From Bacillus infantis NRRL B-14911 (GTDB lineage: Bacteria > Bacillota > Bacilli > Bacillales > Cytobacillaceae), in assembly GCF_000473245.1 (NCBI RefSeq), contig NC_022524.1, forward strand, positions 1,450,501 through 1,514,500: a stretch of 64,000 bases of DNA, written 5' to 3'. Position numbers and translations under genes: made by a program. The notes under the pieces are model-generated. The model was not told where the DNA came from. It ran no database searches and saw only the letters and a program-made list of their open reading frames with translations. This document shows positions 43,097-53,369 of the stretch, one piece after another (the first letter of the stretch is position 1; each line of letters opens with the position of its first letter).

Positions 43097-44500
43097 ATGA
43101 GCAATTACAGAGAATCTGCCGAGCGTATTGTAGAAGCAGTTGGCGGAAAAGAAAATATTGCAGCAGCTACGCACTGCGTAACCCGTCTGCGGTTTGCTTT
43201 GAAGGATGAAAGCAAAGTTGATAAAGAAGCATTGGAAAATATAGATAGTGTTAAAGGATCATTTTCTACAAACGGCCAATTCCAGGTGGTCATCGGCCAA
43301 GGCCTTGTTGATAAGGTATACAAGGAAATGGCAGCGGCTACAGGAATCGGTGAATTGTCAAAAGAAGAAGTGAAAGCAGCTGCTTCTGAAAAAATGAATC
43401 CGCTTCAAAGAGCAATCAAAACGCTGGCCGACATTTTCATTCCTATTCTTCCGGCTATTGTTACAGCCGGCCTGCTGATGGGAATCAACAATATCATGAC
43501 AGCGCCTGATATCTTTTATACAGGCAAATCATTCATAGACGTTCATCCAGGATGGGCTGATCTCGCTAATATCATCAATATGATAGCCAATACCGCGTTT
43601 GTATTCCTGCCGGGGCTGATTGGATGGAGTGCGGTCAATCGTTTCGGCGGAAGTCCGCTTCTTGGCATGGTGCTCGGCCTGATGCTTGTCCACCCCGACT
43701 TGCTTAATGCTTGGGGTTATGGTTCTACTGATAAGGTTCCTGTATGGAATCTGTTTGGACTGGAGATAGAGAAAGTCGGCTATCAGGGTCAGGTGCTGCC
43801 GGTACTGGCTGCGTCCTATGTTTTGGCAAGGATTGAGATATTTTTAAGAAAGAGGATTCCGGATTCAATCCAGCTGCTGACAGTCGCGCCGATTGCGCTG
43901 CTGATCACAGGCTTCCTGTCTTTCATTGCGATCGGGCCTGTTACGTTTACGATCGGAGGCTGGATCACTGACGGTGTTGTATCCATTTTTGATGCGGTTC
44001 CTGCTCTTGGAGGATTGATTTACGGCGGCCTTTATGCACCGCTCGTTATTACAGGGATGCACCATACATTCCTGGCTGTCGATCTGCAGCTGATCGGATC
44101 AATCGGCGGAACATTCCTCTGGCCGATGGTGGCATTATCAAATATTGCTCAAGGTTCAGCATCGCTTGCGATGTTCTTCTTAAATAAAAATGAAAAAGTA
44201 AAGGGACTTGCTGCAACTTCTTCGCTTTCAGCTTTCCTCGGAGTTACAGAGCCAGCCATGTTCGGTGTGAACCTGCGCTTCAAATATCCGTTCATCGCAG
44301 CGGTCATCGGCTCTGCCCTGGGCGGCATGTTCATTACCATTAAAGGGGTCATTGCTCCATCGATCGGAGTCGGCGGACTGCCTGCCTTCTTCTCAATCTT
44401 ATCCGAAAACTGGGGGTCCTTCTTTATCGGGATGGCGATCGTGCTGGTTGTGCCGTTTGTGCTGACATTCCTGTTCGGCAAATTCAGAAAAGCTGAATGA
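43097..44500 (+). CDS. treP: PTS trehalose transporter EIIBC
   Basis: A 467-residue EIIBC protein. The EIIB domain (1-90) has the phosphorylated Cys in AATHCVTRLRFAL. The EIIC domain has about ten helices, with IPILPAIVTAGLLMGINN, GMHHTFLAVDLQLIGSIGG and FLGVTEPAMFGVNLRFKYPF typical of TreP/SacP. It imports trehalose as trehalose-6-phosphate; no EIIA is fused, so a shared glucose-type EIIA is expected. AGGAGG precedes the ATG. The upstream region carries TreR-like operators and a cre site. Confidence 0.94.
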   Translation: MSNYRESAERIVEAVGGKENIAAATHCVTRLRFALKDESKVDKEALENIDSVKGSFSTNGQFQVVIGQGLVDKVYKEMAAATGIGELSKEEVKAAASEKMNPLQRAIKTLADIFIPILPAIVTAGLLMGINNIMTAPDIFYTGKSFIDVHPGWADLANIINMIANTAFVFLPGLIGWSAVNRFGGSPLLGMVLGLMLVHPDLLNAWGYGSTDKVPVWNLFGLEIEKVGYQGQVLPVLAASYVLARIEIFLRKRIPDSIQLLTVAPIALLITGFLSFIAIGPVTFTIGGWITDGVVSIFDAVPALGGLIYGGLYAPLVITGMHHTFLAVDLQLIGSIGGTFLWPMVALSNIAQGSASLAMFFLNKNEKVKGLAATSSLSAFLGVTEPAMFGVNLRFKYPFIAAVIGSALGGMFITIKGVIAPSIGVGGLPAFFSILSENWGSFFIGMAIVLVVPFVLTFLFGKFRKAE

Positions 44501-44581
44501 TTATTCTGGTACCATGGATAAAAGCCTATCCATGGTATCGCTATTTACATAACGTACTGAGAAATAATGGGAGGTTTTAAA

Positions 44582-46264
44582 ATGAAAGGGCAATGGTGGA
44601 AAGAAAGCACAGTTTACCAGATATATCCGAGGAGCTTCATGGACAGCAATGGTGATGGCATAGGCGATTTGCAGGGCATCATTTCCAAGCTGGACTATCT
44701 TAAAAAACTGGGGATAGATGTCATCTGGCTGTCGCCTGTTTATCAATCACCCAATGATGATAATGGCTATGATATTAGTGATTATAAAAATATCATGGAC
44801 GAGTTCGGGACCATGGATGATTGGGAAGAGCTGCTCAATGAGTTGCACCTCCGCGATATGAAGCTGATCATGGACCTTGTCGTCAACCACAGCTCTGATG
44901 AGCATGCCTGGTTCATTGAAGCGAAGAAATCCAAAGAAACTCCTTACAGGGATTATTATATTTGGCGCAAAGGGGAAAACGGCAGGGAGCCGAACAATTG
45001 GGGTTCCAATTTCGGCGGATCTGCATGGGAATATGACGAAAACTCCGGAGAATACTTCCTCCATTTGTTCTCAAAGAAGCAGCCTGATTTGAACTGGGAG
45101 AATCCGGCTCTGAGGCAGGAAGTATATGATATGATGCAGTGGTGGCTCGATAAAGGGATTGATGGCTTCAGGATGGATGTGATCAATTTCATCTCAAAGG
45201 AGGATGGCCTCCCGGATGATGAAGTGAAACCCGGCAAGAAATATGCATCAGGAAGCAAATATTATAGAAATGGGCCAAGAATCCATGAGTATCTTCAGGA
45301 AATGAACGAAAAAGTCCTTTCGCATTATGATGTTATGACTGTCGGAGAGATGCCTGGGGTCAAGCCCGAAATGGCCCGTGATTATACAGGGGAAGACAGG
45401 AATGAACTGAATATGGTGTTCCAATTTGAGCATGTAAGCCTCGACAATGGTCCGGGCGGAAAGTGGGATCTTAAACCGCTAGACCTTTCAGACCTGAAGA
45501 AAAGCCTGACAAAATGGCAGACCGAGCTTGAAGAAACGGGCTGGAATTCTTTATATTTCAATAACCATGACCAGCCGAGATCTGTTTCAAGATTCGGCAA
45601 TGATGGGGAATACCGCAAAGAATCGGCGAAGATGCTGGCTACCCTGCTCCATATGATGAAGGGCACCCCGTATGTGTATCAGGGCGAAGAAATCGGGATG
45701 ACAAATGTTGAATTTCCGGGTATAGGAGATTACCGGGACATTGAAACCCTTAATTATTTCCGTGAATCGACAGAAGCGGGAGTGCCGGCAGGGAAAGCGA
45801 TGGAAAGCATATACGCAAAAGGAAGGGACAACGCCAGAACCCCTATGCAATGGAATTCTTCGGAAAATGCCGGTTTTACAACCGGTACTCCATGGATTGG
45901 CATTAACCCGAACTTCAGTGATATAAATGCGGCGGAAGCCCTGGAAGATAAGAATTCCATCTTTTATTATTATCAGGACCTGATCAGGCTCAGAAAAGAG
46001 CATGACATTATAGTCTACGGAAAATATGAACTGATATTGGAAGAAGATCCGGCGATTTTTGCATACACACGTACCCTGGGCAGTCAGGTGCTTGTAGTGC
46101 TGTGTAATTTTTATGGAAATACACGGAAACTGGCATTGCCTGAAGAGCTTAAAGAGATCAAATATTCCTGGCTGACAGGTAACTATGGCAGTGAAGGCAG
46201 GGAAGACATAGTGCCTCAGCAGCTTAAGCCTTATGAGGCGATTGTCTTGATTGGCGAAAAATAA
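44582..46264 (+). CDS. malL: Oligo-1,6-glucosidase-like GH13 enzyme
   Basis: A 560-residue GH13_31 glucosidase. VVNHSSDEHAWF, GFRMDVINFIS (nucleophile Asp), TVGEMPGV (acid/base Glu) and NNHDQPRSVSRFGND form the active site. It agrees better with MalL than with TreA (MTVGEMPGV, VFQFEHV, TLNYFRE), so it probably cleaves alpha-1,6 or short malto-oligosaccharides. ATG 44582 follows GGGAGG; an ATG at 44567 overlaps that site. It is inserted between treP and treA, an unusual order. Confidence 0.9.
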   Translation: MKGQWWKESTVYQIYPRSFMDSNGDGIGDLQGIISKLDYLKKLGIDVIWLSPVYQSPNDDNGYDISDYKNIMDEFGTMDDWEELLNELHLRDMKLIMDLVVNHSSDEHAWFIEAKKSKETPYRDYYIWRKGENGREPNNWGSNFGGSAWEYDENSGEYFLHLFSKKQPDLNWENPALRQEVYDMMQWWLDKGIDGFRMDVINFISKEDGLPDDEVKPGKKYASGSKYYRNGPRIHEYLQEMNEKVLSHYDVMTVGEMPGVKPEMARDYTGEDRNELNMVFQFEHVSLDNGPGGKWDLKPLDLSDLKKSLTKWQTELEETGWNSLYFNNHDQPRSVSRFGNDGEYRKESAKMLATLLHMMKGTPYVYQGEEIGMTNVEFPGIGDYRDIETLNYFRESTEAGVPAGKAMESIYAKGRDNARTPMQWNSSENAGFTTGTPWIGINPNFSDINAAEALEDKNSIFYYYQDLIRLRKEHDIIVYGKYELILEEDPAIFAYTRTLGSQVLVVLCNFYGNTRKLALPEELKEIKYSWLTGNYGSEGREDIVPQQLKPYEAIVLIGEK

Positions 46265-46301
46265 GCAGACTAAACGAAAAATAAAATGGCAGGTGGCGAA
46301 G

Positions 46302-47987
46302 ATGAAACAACCTTGGTGGAAGAAAGCGACAGTATATCAAATTTATCCGAAAAGCTTTAATGATACAACCGGCAGCGGCGTGGGTGACCTGCAGGGCATT
46401 ATTGAAAAGCTGGATTACTTAAAAGAGCTTGGCATTGATGTTATCTGGCTTACGCCGATCTACCGGTCTCCACAGCGGGATAACGGCTATGATATCAGTG
46501 ATTATTTCAGCATCCACGAGGAATACGGGACTATGGAGGAGTTTGATTCACTGCTAAACGAAGCGCACAGCAGAGGTATCAAAGTCATCATGGATATCGT
46601 TGTAAACCATACCTCAACAGATCATCACTGGTTCAAGGAAGCAAAGAAATCAAGAGATAATCCTTACCGGGATTTTTATATCTGGAAGGAGCCTAAAGAG
46701 GATGGAAGCGCCCCGACGAACTGGGAATCCAAGTTTGGCGGCAATGCGTGGGAGTTCGATGAGGAGACAGGGCAGTACTATCTCCATCTGTTCGATGTAA
46801 CCCAGGCAGATCTGAATTGGGAAAATGAAAAGCTCCGCCAGGAAGTGTACGATATGATGGACTTCTGGTTTGACAAAGGAGTGGACGGCTTCCGCCTTGA
46901 TGTCATCAACTTGATATCCAAAGATCAGCGGTTCCCGGATGACGACGGATCGCTCCCGCCCGGGGACGGCAGGAAGTTCTATACAGATGGGCCGCGAGTC
47001 CATGAATACATGCATGAAATGAACCGCGAGGTGTTTTCAAAGCATGACAGCATGACTGTAGGTGAAATGTCTTCTACAAGCATCGATCATTGCGTGAAAT
47101 ATTCGAATCCGGAACGGGAAGAGCTCAGCATGACCTTCAATTTTCATCACTTGAAGGTAGATTATCCCGGCGGAGAGAAGTGGGCGCTTGCAGACTTCGA
47201 TTTTTCTGCTCTGAAGAATATCCTCTCCAAATGGCAGGTGGAGATGAACAAAGGCGGCGGCTGGAATGCCCTGTTCTGGTGCAACCATGATCAGCCCCGT
47301 GTTATATCAAGGTACGGAGATGATGGGGAATATCACAATAAATCAGCCAAGATGCTTGCATCTGCCATTCATATGATGCAAGGAACCCCTTATATCTATC
47401 AGGGCGAAGAGTTTGGGATGACCAATCCTTATTTTGAAAATATCATCCAATACCGGGATGTAGAATCCTTGAATATCTTTGAAATTAAAAGAAAAGAAGG
47501 AGTGCCTGAGGAAGAAATCCTTAAAATACTCCAAAGTAAATCGAGGGATAACTCAAGGACGCCTGTCCAATGGAATGACAGCAGAAATGCAGGCTTTACG
47601 GATGGAACTCCATGGATCGGCATTGCCGGCAATTACCAGGAGATCAACGCCGAAAAAGCGGTAAAAGATCCTGATTCCATTTTCCATCATTATAAAAAGC
47701 TGATCGGCCTCCGCAAAGAATATGATATTATCACTTACGGGAATTATGAGCTGCTGCTGGAGGACCATCCTGAAATTTTTGCGTACCTCCGGAATGGCAG
47801 GGACGAAAAACTCCTTGTACTTAACAATTTCTATGGAAGTGAGACAGCCTTTACACTTCCTGACAGGAAAATAGCTGATGAATATACAGCAGAGCTGCTG
47901 CTTTCAAATTATGGTGATGGACCCTCCGACATCAGGGAAATCACATTAAGGCCATATGAATCGATCATTTTCCATTTGACTAAATAA
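46302..47987 (+). CDS. treA: Alpha,alpha-phosphotrehalase
   Basis: A 561-residue GH13 enzyme strongly matching B. subtilis TreA: WWKKATVYQIYPKSFNDTTG, LFDVTQADLNWENE, ISKDQRFPDD, MTVGEMSSTSIDHC, NFHHLKVDYPGGEKWAL and NALFWCNHDQPR. It hydrolyses trehalose-6-phosphate to glucose and glucose-6-phosphate. Active-site residues (Asp in GFRLDVIN, Glu in VGEMSS, HDQPR) are intact. ATG 46302 follows AGGTGG; a further in-frame start at 46251 lies inside malL. No treR follows, unlike B. subtilis. Confidence 0.95.
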   Translation: MKQPWWKKATVYQIYPKSFNDTTGSGVGDLQGIIEKLDYLKELGIDVIWLTPIYRSPQRDNGYDISDYFSIHEEYGTMEEFDSLLNEAHSRGIKVIMDIVVNHTSTDHHWFKEAKKSRDNPYRDFYIWKEPKEDGSAPTNWESKFGGNAWEFDEETGQYYLHLFDVTQADLNWENEKLRQEVYDMMDFWFDKGVDGFRLDVINLISKDQRFPDDDGSLPPGDGRKFYTDGPRVHEYMHEMNREVFSKHDSMTVGEMSSTSIDHCVKYSNPEREELSMTFNFHHLKVDYPGGEKWALADFDFSALKNILSKWQVEMNKGGGWNALFWCNHDQPRVISRYGDDGEYHNKSAKMLASAIHMMQGTPYIYQGEEFGMTNPYFENIIQYRDVESLNIFEIKRKEGVPEEEILKILQSKSRDNSRTPVQWNDSRNAGFTDGTPWIGIAGNYQEINAEKAVKDPDSIFHHYKKLIGLRKEYDIITYGNYELLLEDHPEIFAYLRNGRDEKLLVLNNFYGSETAFTLPDRKIADEYTAELLLSNYGDGPSDIREITLRPYESIIFHLTK

Positions 47988-47991
47988 GAAT

Positions 47992-48018
47992 AAGACAGGC
48001 TGCCGGCCTGTCTTTTTC
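47992..48018. terminator. Bidirectional terminator after treA
   Basis: AAGACAGGC pairs with GCCTGTCTT around TGCCG, then TTTCC; convergent genes on both sides. Confidence 0.85.
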
Positions 48019-48027
48019 CTTATTGGA

Positions 48028-49245
48028 TTAAAAGAGCATCCCTGCAATAGCAGCGCTGAGGAGCGATGCAAGCGCTCCTGCGATGACGGATCTTATCCCA
48101 AGCCGGGCGATATCGGCCCTCCGGTTTGGGGCAAGATTGCCCAGGCCGCCAAGAAGGATGGCAAGGGATGAGATATTGGCAAAACCGCAGAGAGCAAAGC
48201 TGATGATGGCAACGGTCTTGTCCGTAAGCTCCGGAATTTCCGGAGCGAAGGAGGAATAAGCAACAAATTCATTCAGGATCAGCTTTTGACCGATAAAGTT
48301 TCCTGCCTCCACAGCCTCAGCCCATGGAACTCCAATGGCAAAAGCAAGCGGGGAGAAGATATAGCCGAGAATGAGCTGAAGCGTCAGTTCCCCAAATCCG
48401 AACCAGCTGCCGATCCAGCCAAGCAAACCATTCAGCAGTGCAACGAGTGCAATGAACGCAAGAAGCATGGCACCGATATTGAGAGCCAGCTGCAGGCCGA
48501 CACTGGCACCTTTTGCGGCTGCATCAATAACATTCGTCGAATCGCTGTCATTTTCCATTTCCAATTCTTTTGGCTCTTCCTTCTTCTCTGTTTCTGGAAA
48601 AATGATCTTAGCCATGATCAGCCCTGCCGGAGCAGCCATAAAGCTCGCTGCGAGAAGGTATTCAAGCGGTACGCCCAAAAGTGAATAGCCGACAAGAACT
48701 GAGCCAGCTACAGAAGCGAGCCCTCCTGTCATGACGGCAAACAGCTCAGAGTTTGTCATTTGGCCAATATAGGGGCGGATAACGAGAGGCGCCTCTGTCT
48801 GGCCTACAAAAATATTTGCCGCTGCTGACATGGATTCCGCCTTTCGGGTGCCGAGAAGCCAGGATAATCCCCCGCCAAGGATTTTAATGATGAACTGCAT
48901 GATCTTCAAGTAGTACAGGACCGATATAAGGGCGGAGAAAAAAATAACAATCGGCAATACTTGAAAAGCGAAAACATATGTAACGCCTGATCCTTCTGCA
49001 AAGAGGCCGCCAAATAGAAAGTTAATGCCTTCATTGGCATAATTGATGATGCTGTTGACTCCCATAGTCAGCCAGTTAAGTGCCTTGCGTCCGGCTTCCC
49101 ATTTGAGGACCGCAAATGCAAACAGGATCTGAATGGCAAGGCCTCCCAGGATTGTACGCGGATTGATTGCCCGCCTGTTGTTGGAAAGCAGCAAAGCGAT
49201 GACCAGTACGGTCAGTATTCCGGCAATTCCCCAGATGAAATTCAT
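48028..49245 (-). CDS. Concentrative nucleoside transporter, NupC/CNT family
   Basis: A 405-residue membrane protein with about ten helices. Signatures [16 protein letters not shown] and the late [10 protein letters not shown] and [15 protein letters not shown] are diagnostic of CNT symporters. It imports nucleosides with H+ or Na+. ATG 49245 follows GGAG by 7 nt; a longer in-frame start at 49281 lacks a site. A terminator hairpin lies just upstream (49305-49344); no purine riboswitch was seen. Confidence 0.92.
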   Translation of the reverse strand: MNFIWGIAGILTVLVIALLLSNNRRAINPRTILGGLAIQILFAFAVLKWEAGRKALNWLTMGVNSIINYANEGINFLFGGLFAEGSGVTYVFAFQVLPIVIFFSALISVLYYLKIMQFIIKILGGGLSWLLGTRKAESMSAAANIFVGQTEAPLVIRPYIGQMTNSELFAVMTGGLASVAGSVLVGYSLLGVPLEYLLAASFMAAPAGLIMAKIIFPETEKKEEPKELEMENDSDSTNVIDAAAKGASVGLQLALNIGAMLLAFIALVALLNGLLGWIGSWFGFGELTLQLILGYIFSPLAFAIGVPWAEAVEAGNFIGQKLILNEFVAYSSFAPEIPELTDKTVAIISFALCGFANISSLAILLGGLGNLAPNRRADIARLGIRSVIAGALASLLSAAIAGMLF

Positions 49246-49304
49246 AATAGCACTCCATTCTATGTTAATAGACGAATCCAATTAGTGCTATTTTGCCCGA
49301 CATT

Positions 49305-49344
49305 AAAAAAAGTATGGGCTCTATTTTCTCTGCCCATACTTTTT
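49305..49344 (-). terminator. Hairpin upstream of the nucleoside transporter gene
   Basis: On the minus strand AAAAAGTATGGGC pairs with GCCCATACTTTTT around a 12-nt loop, with T-rich sequence after it. It most likely ends the yfhP transcript; attenuation of the transporter gene is possible. Confidence 0.7.
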
Positions 49345-49396
49345 CGTTGTTAACGAAATTATAAATGGTAAGTCTTGTGGATAACTATCAATTCTT

Positions 49397-49590
49397 GATC
49401 AACGTCCAGCAGCTGCGCCGAGGTCACAAGCCAAACCTCCCAAAAAGGCAAAGAACGCCTTTCCGGGAGGTTCGTCTTGAGGCCCCCAGGAAGCTGGTCA
49501 TGCAGATGTTGCCACAGGACGCGGCGTTCTTAGTCTTCGTTCCTTAAAGTGATCAAGGCGCTTGCGCTTTTGTTCTTTATTGCCCTGCTT
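49397..49590. repeat. Interspersed Bacillaceae-type repeat element
   Basis: About 190 bp of non-coding sequence between yfhP and the transporter. The centre is a long imperfect hairpin, AACCTCCC-AAAAAGGC and GCCTTT-CCGGGAGGTT (about 49434-49480). The right end, AAGGCGCTTGCGCTTTTGTT, resembles the conserved end of a repeat I recall as common in Bacillus/Geobacillus intergenic regions. GATCAA occurs near both ends. Confidence 0.5.
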
Positions 49591-50458
49591 CTTTTTTTAT
49601 CGCTTCGAATAAGAAGGATTGGCCATTGATGTAGAATCGGGGATCGTAAAGCCCCAGCTGTTCGTCATCATCTACTATCACAACAAATGGAGACCATTCG
49701 TAAAGAGTCTTTGCTTTCGGGTTTTCTTGGAAAAGCCTGTCCATATCTGCATCCTCTGCAGACACAAGGCTATAAGTCTTTTCCCTGCTGGTAAATAATC
49801 CATCTTTATAAAGAGAGACTTCCGGGCCATTTTTGGTGATAACGGTAAACTGCCATGGCACAAAATCGGCTGAAAGTGCAACCTCGCTGTCCTGGCTGCT
49901 GTATTCCTCATAAAGTATATATCCCTGGATGCTTTGGCTGGCCAGATGAAGGAGCATCAGCACCCATGCCGCCCTGAAATAAATATGCTTCCTCCATTTT
50001 TTTCTTTTCCGGACAGAGAGGAGAAAAGCTGCAAGGATGATTGCCCAGAAGACAAGATCGACAATCGGGATGGTTCCGAACGTGATCCTTCTGTCAGAAA
50101 ACGGCTCAAGATAACCGGTTCCCCATGCATTGAACAGGTCACTCGTATCATGTATAAAGACGGCTATCCAGCTCAGGAAAAAGAGTTTGGGATCTTTTAC
50201 CTTGAAAATCCAGCGGCATGCCATGTAAATCAGCAGTGCCCAAAGCGGCGTAAGGAAAACAGAATGAGTGATGCCCCTGTGCCACATCTGATAAAGTCCC
50301 TGTGTATCCCATAGCTGTGAAATCACATCGATATCAGGTATTTGGCTCGCCGCAACAGCAGCTGTCAAATAGGCGGCCTTTTCTTTTTTCTCAAGCCTGC
50401 TTTTATCAACTGAAGCATAAAGGGCAAGCCCGAATAATGTATGTGTAATGGTATCCAT
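49577..50458 (-). CDS. yfhP: YfhP-like membrane-bound metal-dependent hydrolase (DUF457)
   Basis: A 293-residue protein. MDTITHTLFGLALYASVD, AASQIPDIDVISQ and HRGITHSVFLTPLW hold the conserved His/Asp residues of the DUF457 family. Four or so helices are followed by a C-terminal extracytoplasmic domain. The related YdjM family members are membrane-bound hydrolases of unknown substrate; B. subtilis YfhP is described as a transcriptional repressor, which this sequence does not explain. ATG 50458 lies at the start of the conserved block, after GGGGGAAA. Confidence 0.85.
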   Translation of the reverse strand: MDTITHTLFGLALYASVDKSRLEKKEKAAYLTAAVAASQIPDIDVISQLWDTQGLYQMWHRGITHSVFLTPLWALLIYMACRWIFKVKDPKLFFLSWIAVFIHDTSDLFNAWGTGYLEPFSDRRITFGTIPIVDLVFWAIILAAFLLSVRKRKKWRKHIYFRAAWVLMLLHLASQSIQGYILYEEYSSQDSEVALSADFVPWQFTVITKNGPEVSLYKDGLFTSREKTYSLVSAEDADMDRLFQENPKAKTLYEWSPFVVIVDDDEQLGLYDPRFYINGQSFLFEAIKKEAGQ

Positions 50459-50652
50459 TTTTCCCCCGTTTCTGTCCCGGCTGTCTGCAGTCCAGCCTGG
50501 CAGCTTGTGCTTTTCAATAAATCGTAGCAAAATTTGTTCAGAAGAGCCATTCTGAATGCTGGAAGTTGATTTCCCAGATTGCAAACTTTCCTGCAGGAAG
50601 ATAAGATAGATGTTATGATAATAAACGAAGTTAATTAAGAGAGGAATACAAC

Positions 50653-52230
50653 ATGTCTAACAATTTTTCAGATGAAGTTCTTTCACGGCGCACGTTTGCG
50701 ATCATTTCCCACCCGGATGCCGGAAAGACTACGTTAACAGAAAAACTGCTCCTGTTTGGCGGAGCGATACGCGATGCCGGTACCGTTAAAGGAAAGAAAA
50801 CCGGCAAATTTGCCACAAGCGACTGGATGGAAATCGAAAAGCAGCGCGGCATCTCCGTTACATCAAGTGTAATGCAATTTGACTATAAAGATGCCCGGGT
50901 AAATATCCTGGACACTCCTGGGCACCAGGATTTCAGTGAAGACACATACCGTACCTTAACGGCTGTGGACAGCGCCGTCATGATCATTGATTCGGCCAAA
51001 GGTATAGAAGCCCAGACATTGAAACTATTCAAAGTCTGCCGGATGAGGGGCATACCGATCTTTACATTCATGAACAAGCTTGACCGCCAGGGGAAAAGTC
51101 CTTTGGAGCTTCTTGCAGAGCTGGAAGAAGTAATGGAAATCGAATCATATCCGATGAATTGGCCGATCGGGATGGGCAAGGAATTCCTCGGTATCTACGA
51201 CCGCCATCATAACCGGATCGAACAGTTCCGTGTAGATGAGTCTGAGCGTTTCCTTGACCTGAATGCAGATGGTGAAATTGATGGGGACCACCCGATGAAG
51301 CAGTCTTCCCTTTACGACCAGACGCTTGAGGAAATCATGCTCCTGAATGAAGCAGGAAATGAATTTTCACGTGAGAAGGTGGCAAATGGAACGCTGACGC
51401 CTGTATTCTTCGGCAGCGCCCTGGCCAATTTCGGTGTACAGACCTTCCTTGAATCTTATCTGGACTTTGCGCCGTCTCCGCAGGCCCGCAACTCCACTGA
51501 AGGTAAGATTGATCCGCTATCAGAGGATTTCTCAGGCTTTATCTTCAAGATCCAGGCAAACATGAATCCTGCCCACCGTGACCGGATAGCATTCCTCAGG
51601 ATTTGCTCCGGCAAATTCGAGCGCGGGATGACCATCAATATCCCTCGTACAGGCAAGCAGCTGAAGCTGAGCCAGTCGACACAATTTATGGCAGATGACC
51701 GCAGTACGGTCGATGAGGCAGTGAGCGGGGATATAATCGGATTGTATGATCCGGGCCTGTACCAAATAGGCGATACCCTGACAGTGGGAAAAAACAAGTT
51801 TCAATATGAAAAGCTGCCTCAGTTCACACCTGAGCTGTTTGTAAGAGTCACTGCAAAGAATGTGATGAAGCAGAAGCACTTCCACAAAGGGATCCAGCAG
51901 CTCGTCCAGGAGGGTGCCATTCAGCTGTACAAGACAGTTAAAACAGATGAATACCTTCTTGGTGCAGTCGGCCAGCTCCAATTCGAGGTCTTTGAGCACC
52001 GCATGAAAAATGAGTACAATGCGGAAGTCAGGATGGAAGGGCAGGGAAGCAAGATTGCCCGATGGATTGAGGGAGACGTGGACGAGAGTCTTTCCAGTTC
52101 ACGGAGCCTTCTGGTTACAGACCGATATGACAAAAAAGTGTTCTTATTTGAAAATGACTTTGCCCTGAGATGGTTCCAGGACAAAAACCCGGATGTAAAA
52201 CTTTACAATCCGATGGATATGGAGCAATAA
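50653..52230 (+). CDS. prfC: Peptide chain release factor 3
   Basis: A 525-residue translational GTPase. G1 [13 protein letters not shown]2 region [12 protein letters not shown]3 DTPGHQDF, G4 NKLDRQGK, followed by domains II and III. RF3 recycles RF1/RF2 from the ribosome after peptide release, in the cytoplasm. AGAGGAAT precedes the ATG. Monocistronic, ending at a strong terminator. Confidence 0.96.
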   Translation: MSNNFSDEVLSRRTFAIISHPDAGKTTLTEKLLLFGGAIRDAGTVKGKKTGKFATSDWMEIEKQRGISVTSSVMQFDYKDARVNILDTPGHQDFSEDTYRTLTAVDSAVMIIDSAKGIEAQTLKLFKVCRMRGIPIFTFMNKLDRQGKSPLELLAELEEVMEIESYPMNWPIGMGKEFLGIYDRHHNRIEQFRVDESERFLDLNADGEIDGDHPMKQSSLYDQTLEEIMLLNEAGNEFSREKVANGTLTPVFFGSALANFGVQTFLESYLDFAPSPQARNSTEGKIDPLSEDFSGFIFKIQANMNPAHRDRIAFLRICSGKFERGMTINIPRTGKQLKLSQSTQFMADDRSTVDEAVSGDIIGLYDPGLYQIGDTLTVGKNKFQYEKLPQFTPELFVRVTAKNVMKQKHFHKGIQQLVQEGAIQLYKTVKTDEYLLGAVGQLQFEVFEHRMKNEYNAEVRMEGQGSKIARWIEGDVDESLSSSRSLLVTDRYDKKVFLFENDFALRWFQDKNPDVKLYNPMDMEQ

Positions 52231-52238
52231 TGTAAAAA

Positions 52239-52270
52239 AAAACGATTCCTGTGCTGGAATCGTTTTTTTA
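52239..52270 (+). terminator. Terminator after prfC
   Basis: AACGATTCC and GGAATCGTT form the stem around TGTGCT, with an A-run before and a T-run after. Confidence 0.9.
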
Positions 52271-52445
52271 CATTATTACTGGGTATAAGAGACTAGCGTA
52301 TTATATGACGAAACTGTAATAGTTTGCTAAAATAGGTAAAAAGACGAGGAAGAAGGGATCTGTTATTCGACACCTATGCGCACAGTGCGGCCTGCCTTTC
52401 CAGCTGGCAGAAGAGGGCTTCCTCTTTCACCAGAATGTTAATGGG

Positions 52446-53369
52446 GTGCAAAAACAGGAGAGCTGGATCAAAGCTCCTTATCAAAGCCTTGATGAACTTG
52501 AAACGAAGCTTGAAGCCATATGCAGGCAACTGGGGGATAGCGCCAAAAAATTAAAAGCGGGCATTTCACAATATGGCACAAAGCCTGCCCAGCTCCTGAA
52601 TGCATCTGAACTATTCTCCAGGGTCAGCCATCGGGAAATGGTCCATACCATCCAGCATGGTGAGTTTCACAGCTATCAGCAGCCGATTATAAACCTGAAA
52701 GAGGGAGACAGGATTTATGGCTATGAATCCTTGCTGAGAACGGCAGGGAGCAAGCAAATACCGCCTGGCATCCTTTTCAAGACAGCCGAGGAAACTGGCC
52801 TGATGTCCATGCTTGACCAAAAGGCGAGGGAAGCCGCAATCAAAGCAAGAAAAAATATCATCCCGCCGGGAATCAAGAGCTTTATCAATTTCCTTCCTTC
52901 TACAATTTACAATCCGGATTTCTGTCTTCAGCACACATTCCAGATTGTCGAGAAATATGAAATCGATCCGGCAGATCTTGTTTTTGAAGTAGTGGAGACT
53001 GAGAAAATCAGTGATATTGACCATTTAAAAAAGGTGTTGAATACATACAAAAAAAGAGGCATGAAAGTGGCGCTCGATGATGTCGGGGCCGGATTTTCAA
53101 CCCTCGAAATGCTTGAAGCACTCCAGCCCGACTATTTGAAAATAGACAGAAGCTTCATCGACCGCTGCGACCAAAGGCCTGAAAGCCAGCAATTTCTGTC
53201 CAAGGTCATGAATATTGCAGACGGTCTTGGTATCATTGTCCTTGCAGAAGGAATCGAGAGGAAAGAAGAGCTGGAGTTCTGCAGATCGATTGGCGCTGAT
53301 CTTGCACAGGGCTATTATATTGGGCGCCCTGCAAAGGAAATAGAGTCCGCATTGCAGGTGAATTCATAA
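52446..53369 (+). CDS. EAL-domain c-di-GMP phosphodiesterase
   Basis: 307 residues from the GTG at 52446. A short helical N-terminus precedes an EAL domain (about 60-300) whose motif reads ESLLR instead of EALLR. Other catalytic residues look present: FINFLP (Asn), VFEVVETE (Glu), ALDDVGAG (Asp-Asp), LKIDRSF (Lys), LAEGIE (Glu) and AQGYYIGRP (Gln), so activity is plausible. Coding-like sequence continues upstream in frame to about 52365 (CAQCGLPFQLAEEGFLF, with a C-x2-C pair), but no ATG/GTG/TTG is there; an ATT 7 nt after AAGGG may be the true start. The stop overlaps the GNAT start (TAATG). Confidence 0.85.
   Translation: MQKQESWIKAPYQSLDELETKLEAICRQLGDSAKKLKAGISQYGTKPAQLLNASELFSRVSHREMVHTIQHGEFHSYQQPIINLKEGDRIYGYESLLRTAGSKQIPPGILFKTAEETGLMSMLDQKAREAAIKARKNIIPPGIKSFINFLPSTIYNPDFCLQHTFQIVEKYEIDPADLVFEVVETEKISDIDHLKKVLNTYKKRGMKVALDDVGAGFSTLEMLEALQPDYLKIDRSFIDRCDQRPESQQFLSKVMNIADGLGIIVLAEGIERKEELEFCRSIGADLAQGYYIGRPAKEIESALQVNS

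Noticed and set aside
46251-46301. N-terminal extension of TreA
   Set aside because: The in-frame start lies inside malL, the residues are Lys-rich and unlike TreA, and ATG 46302 has a better ribosome site.
49305-49344. Purine riboswitch ahead of the nucleoside transporter
   Set aside because: Only the terminator-like hairpin is present; the conserved purine aptamer core was not found.
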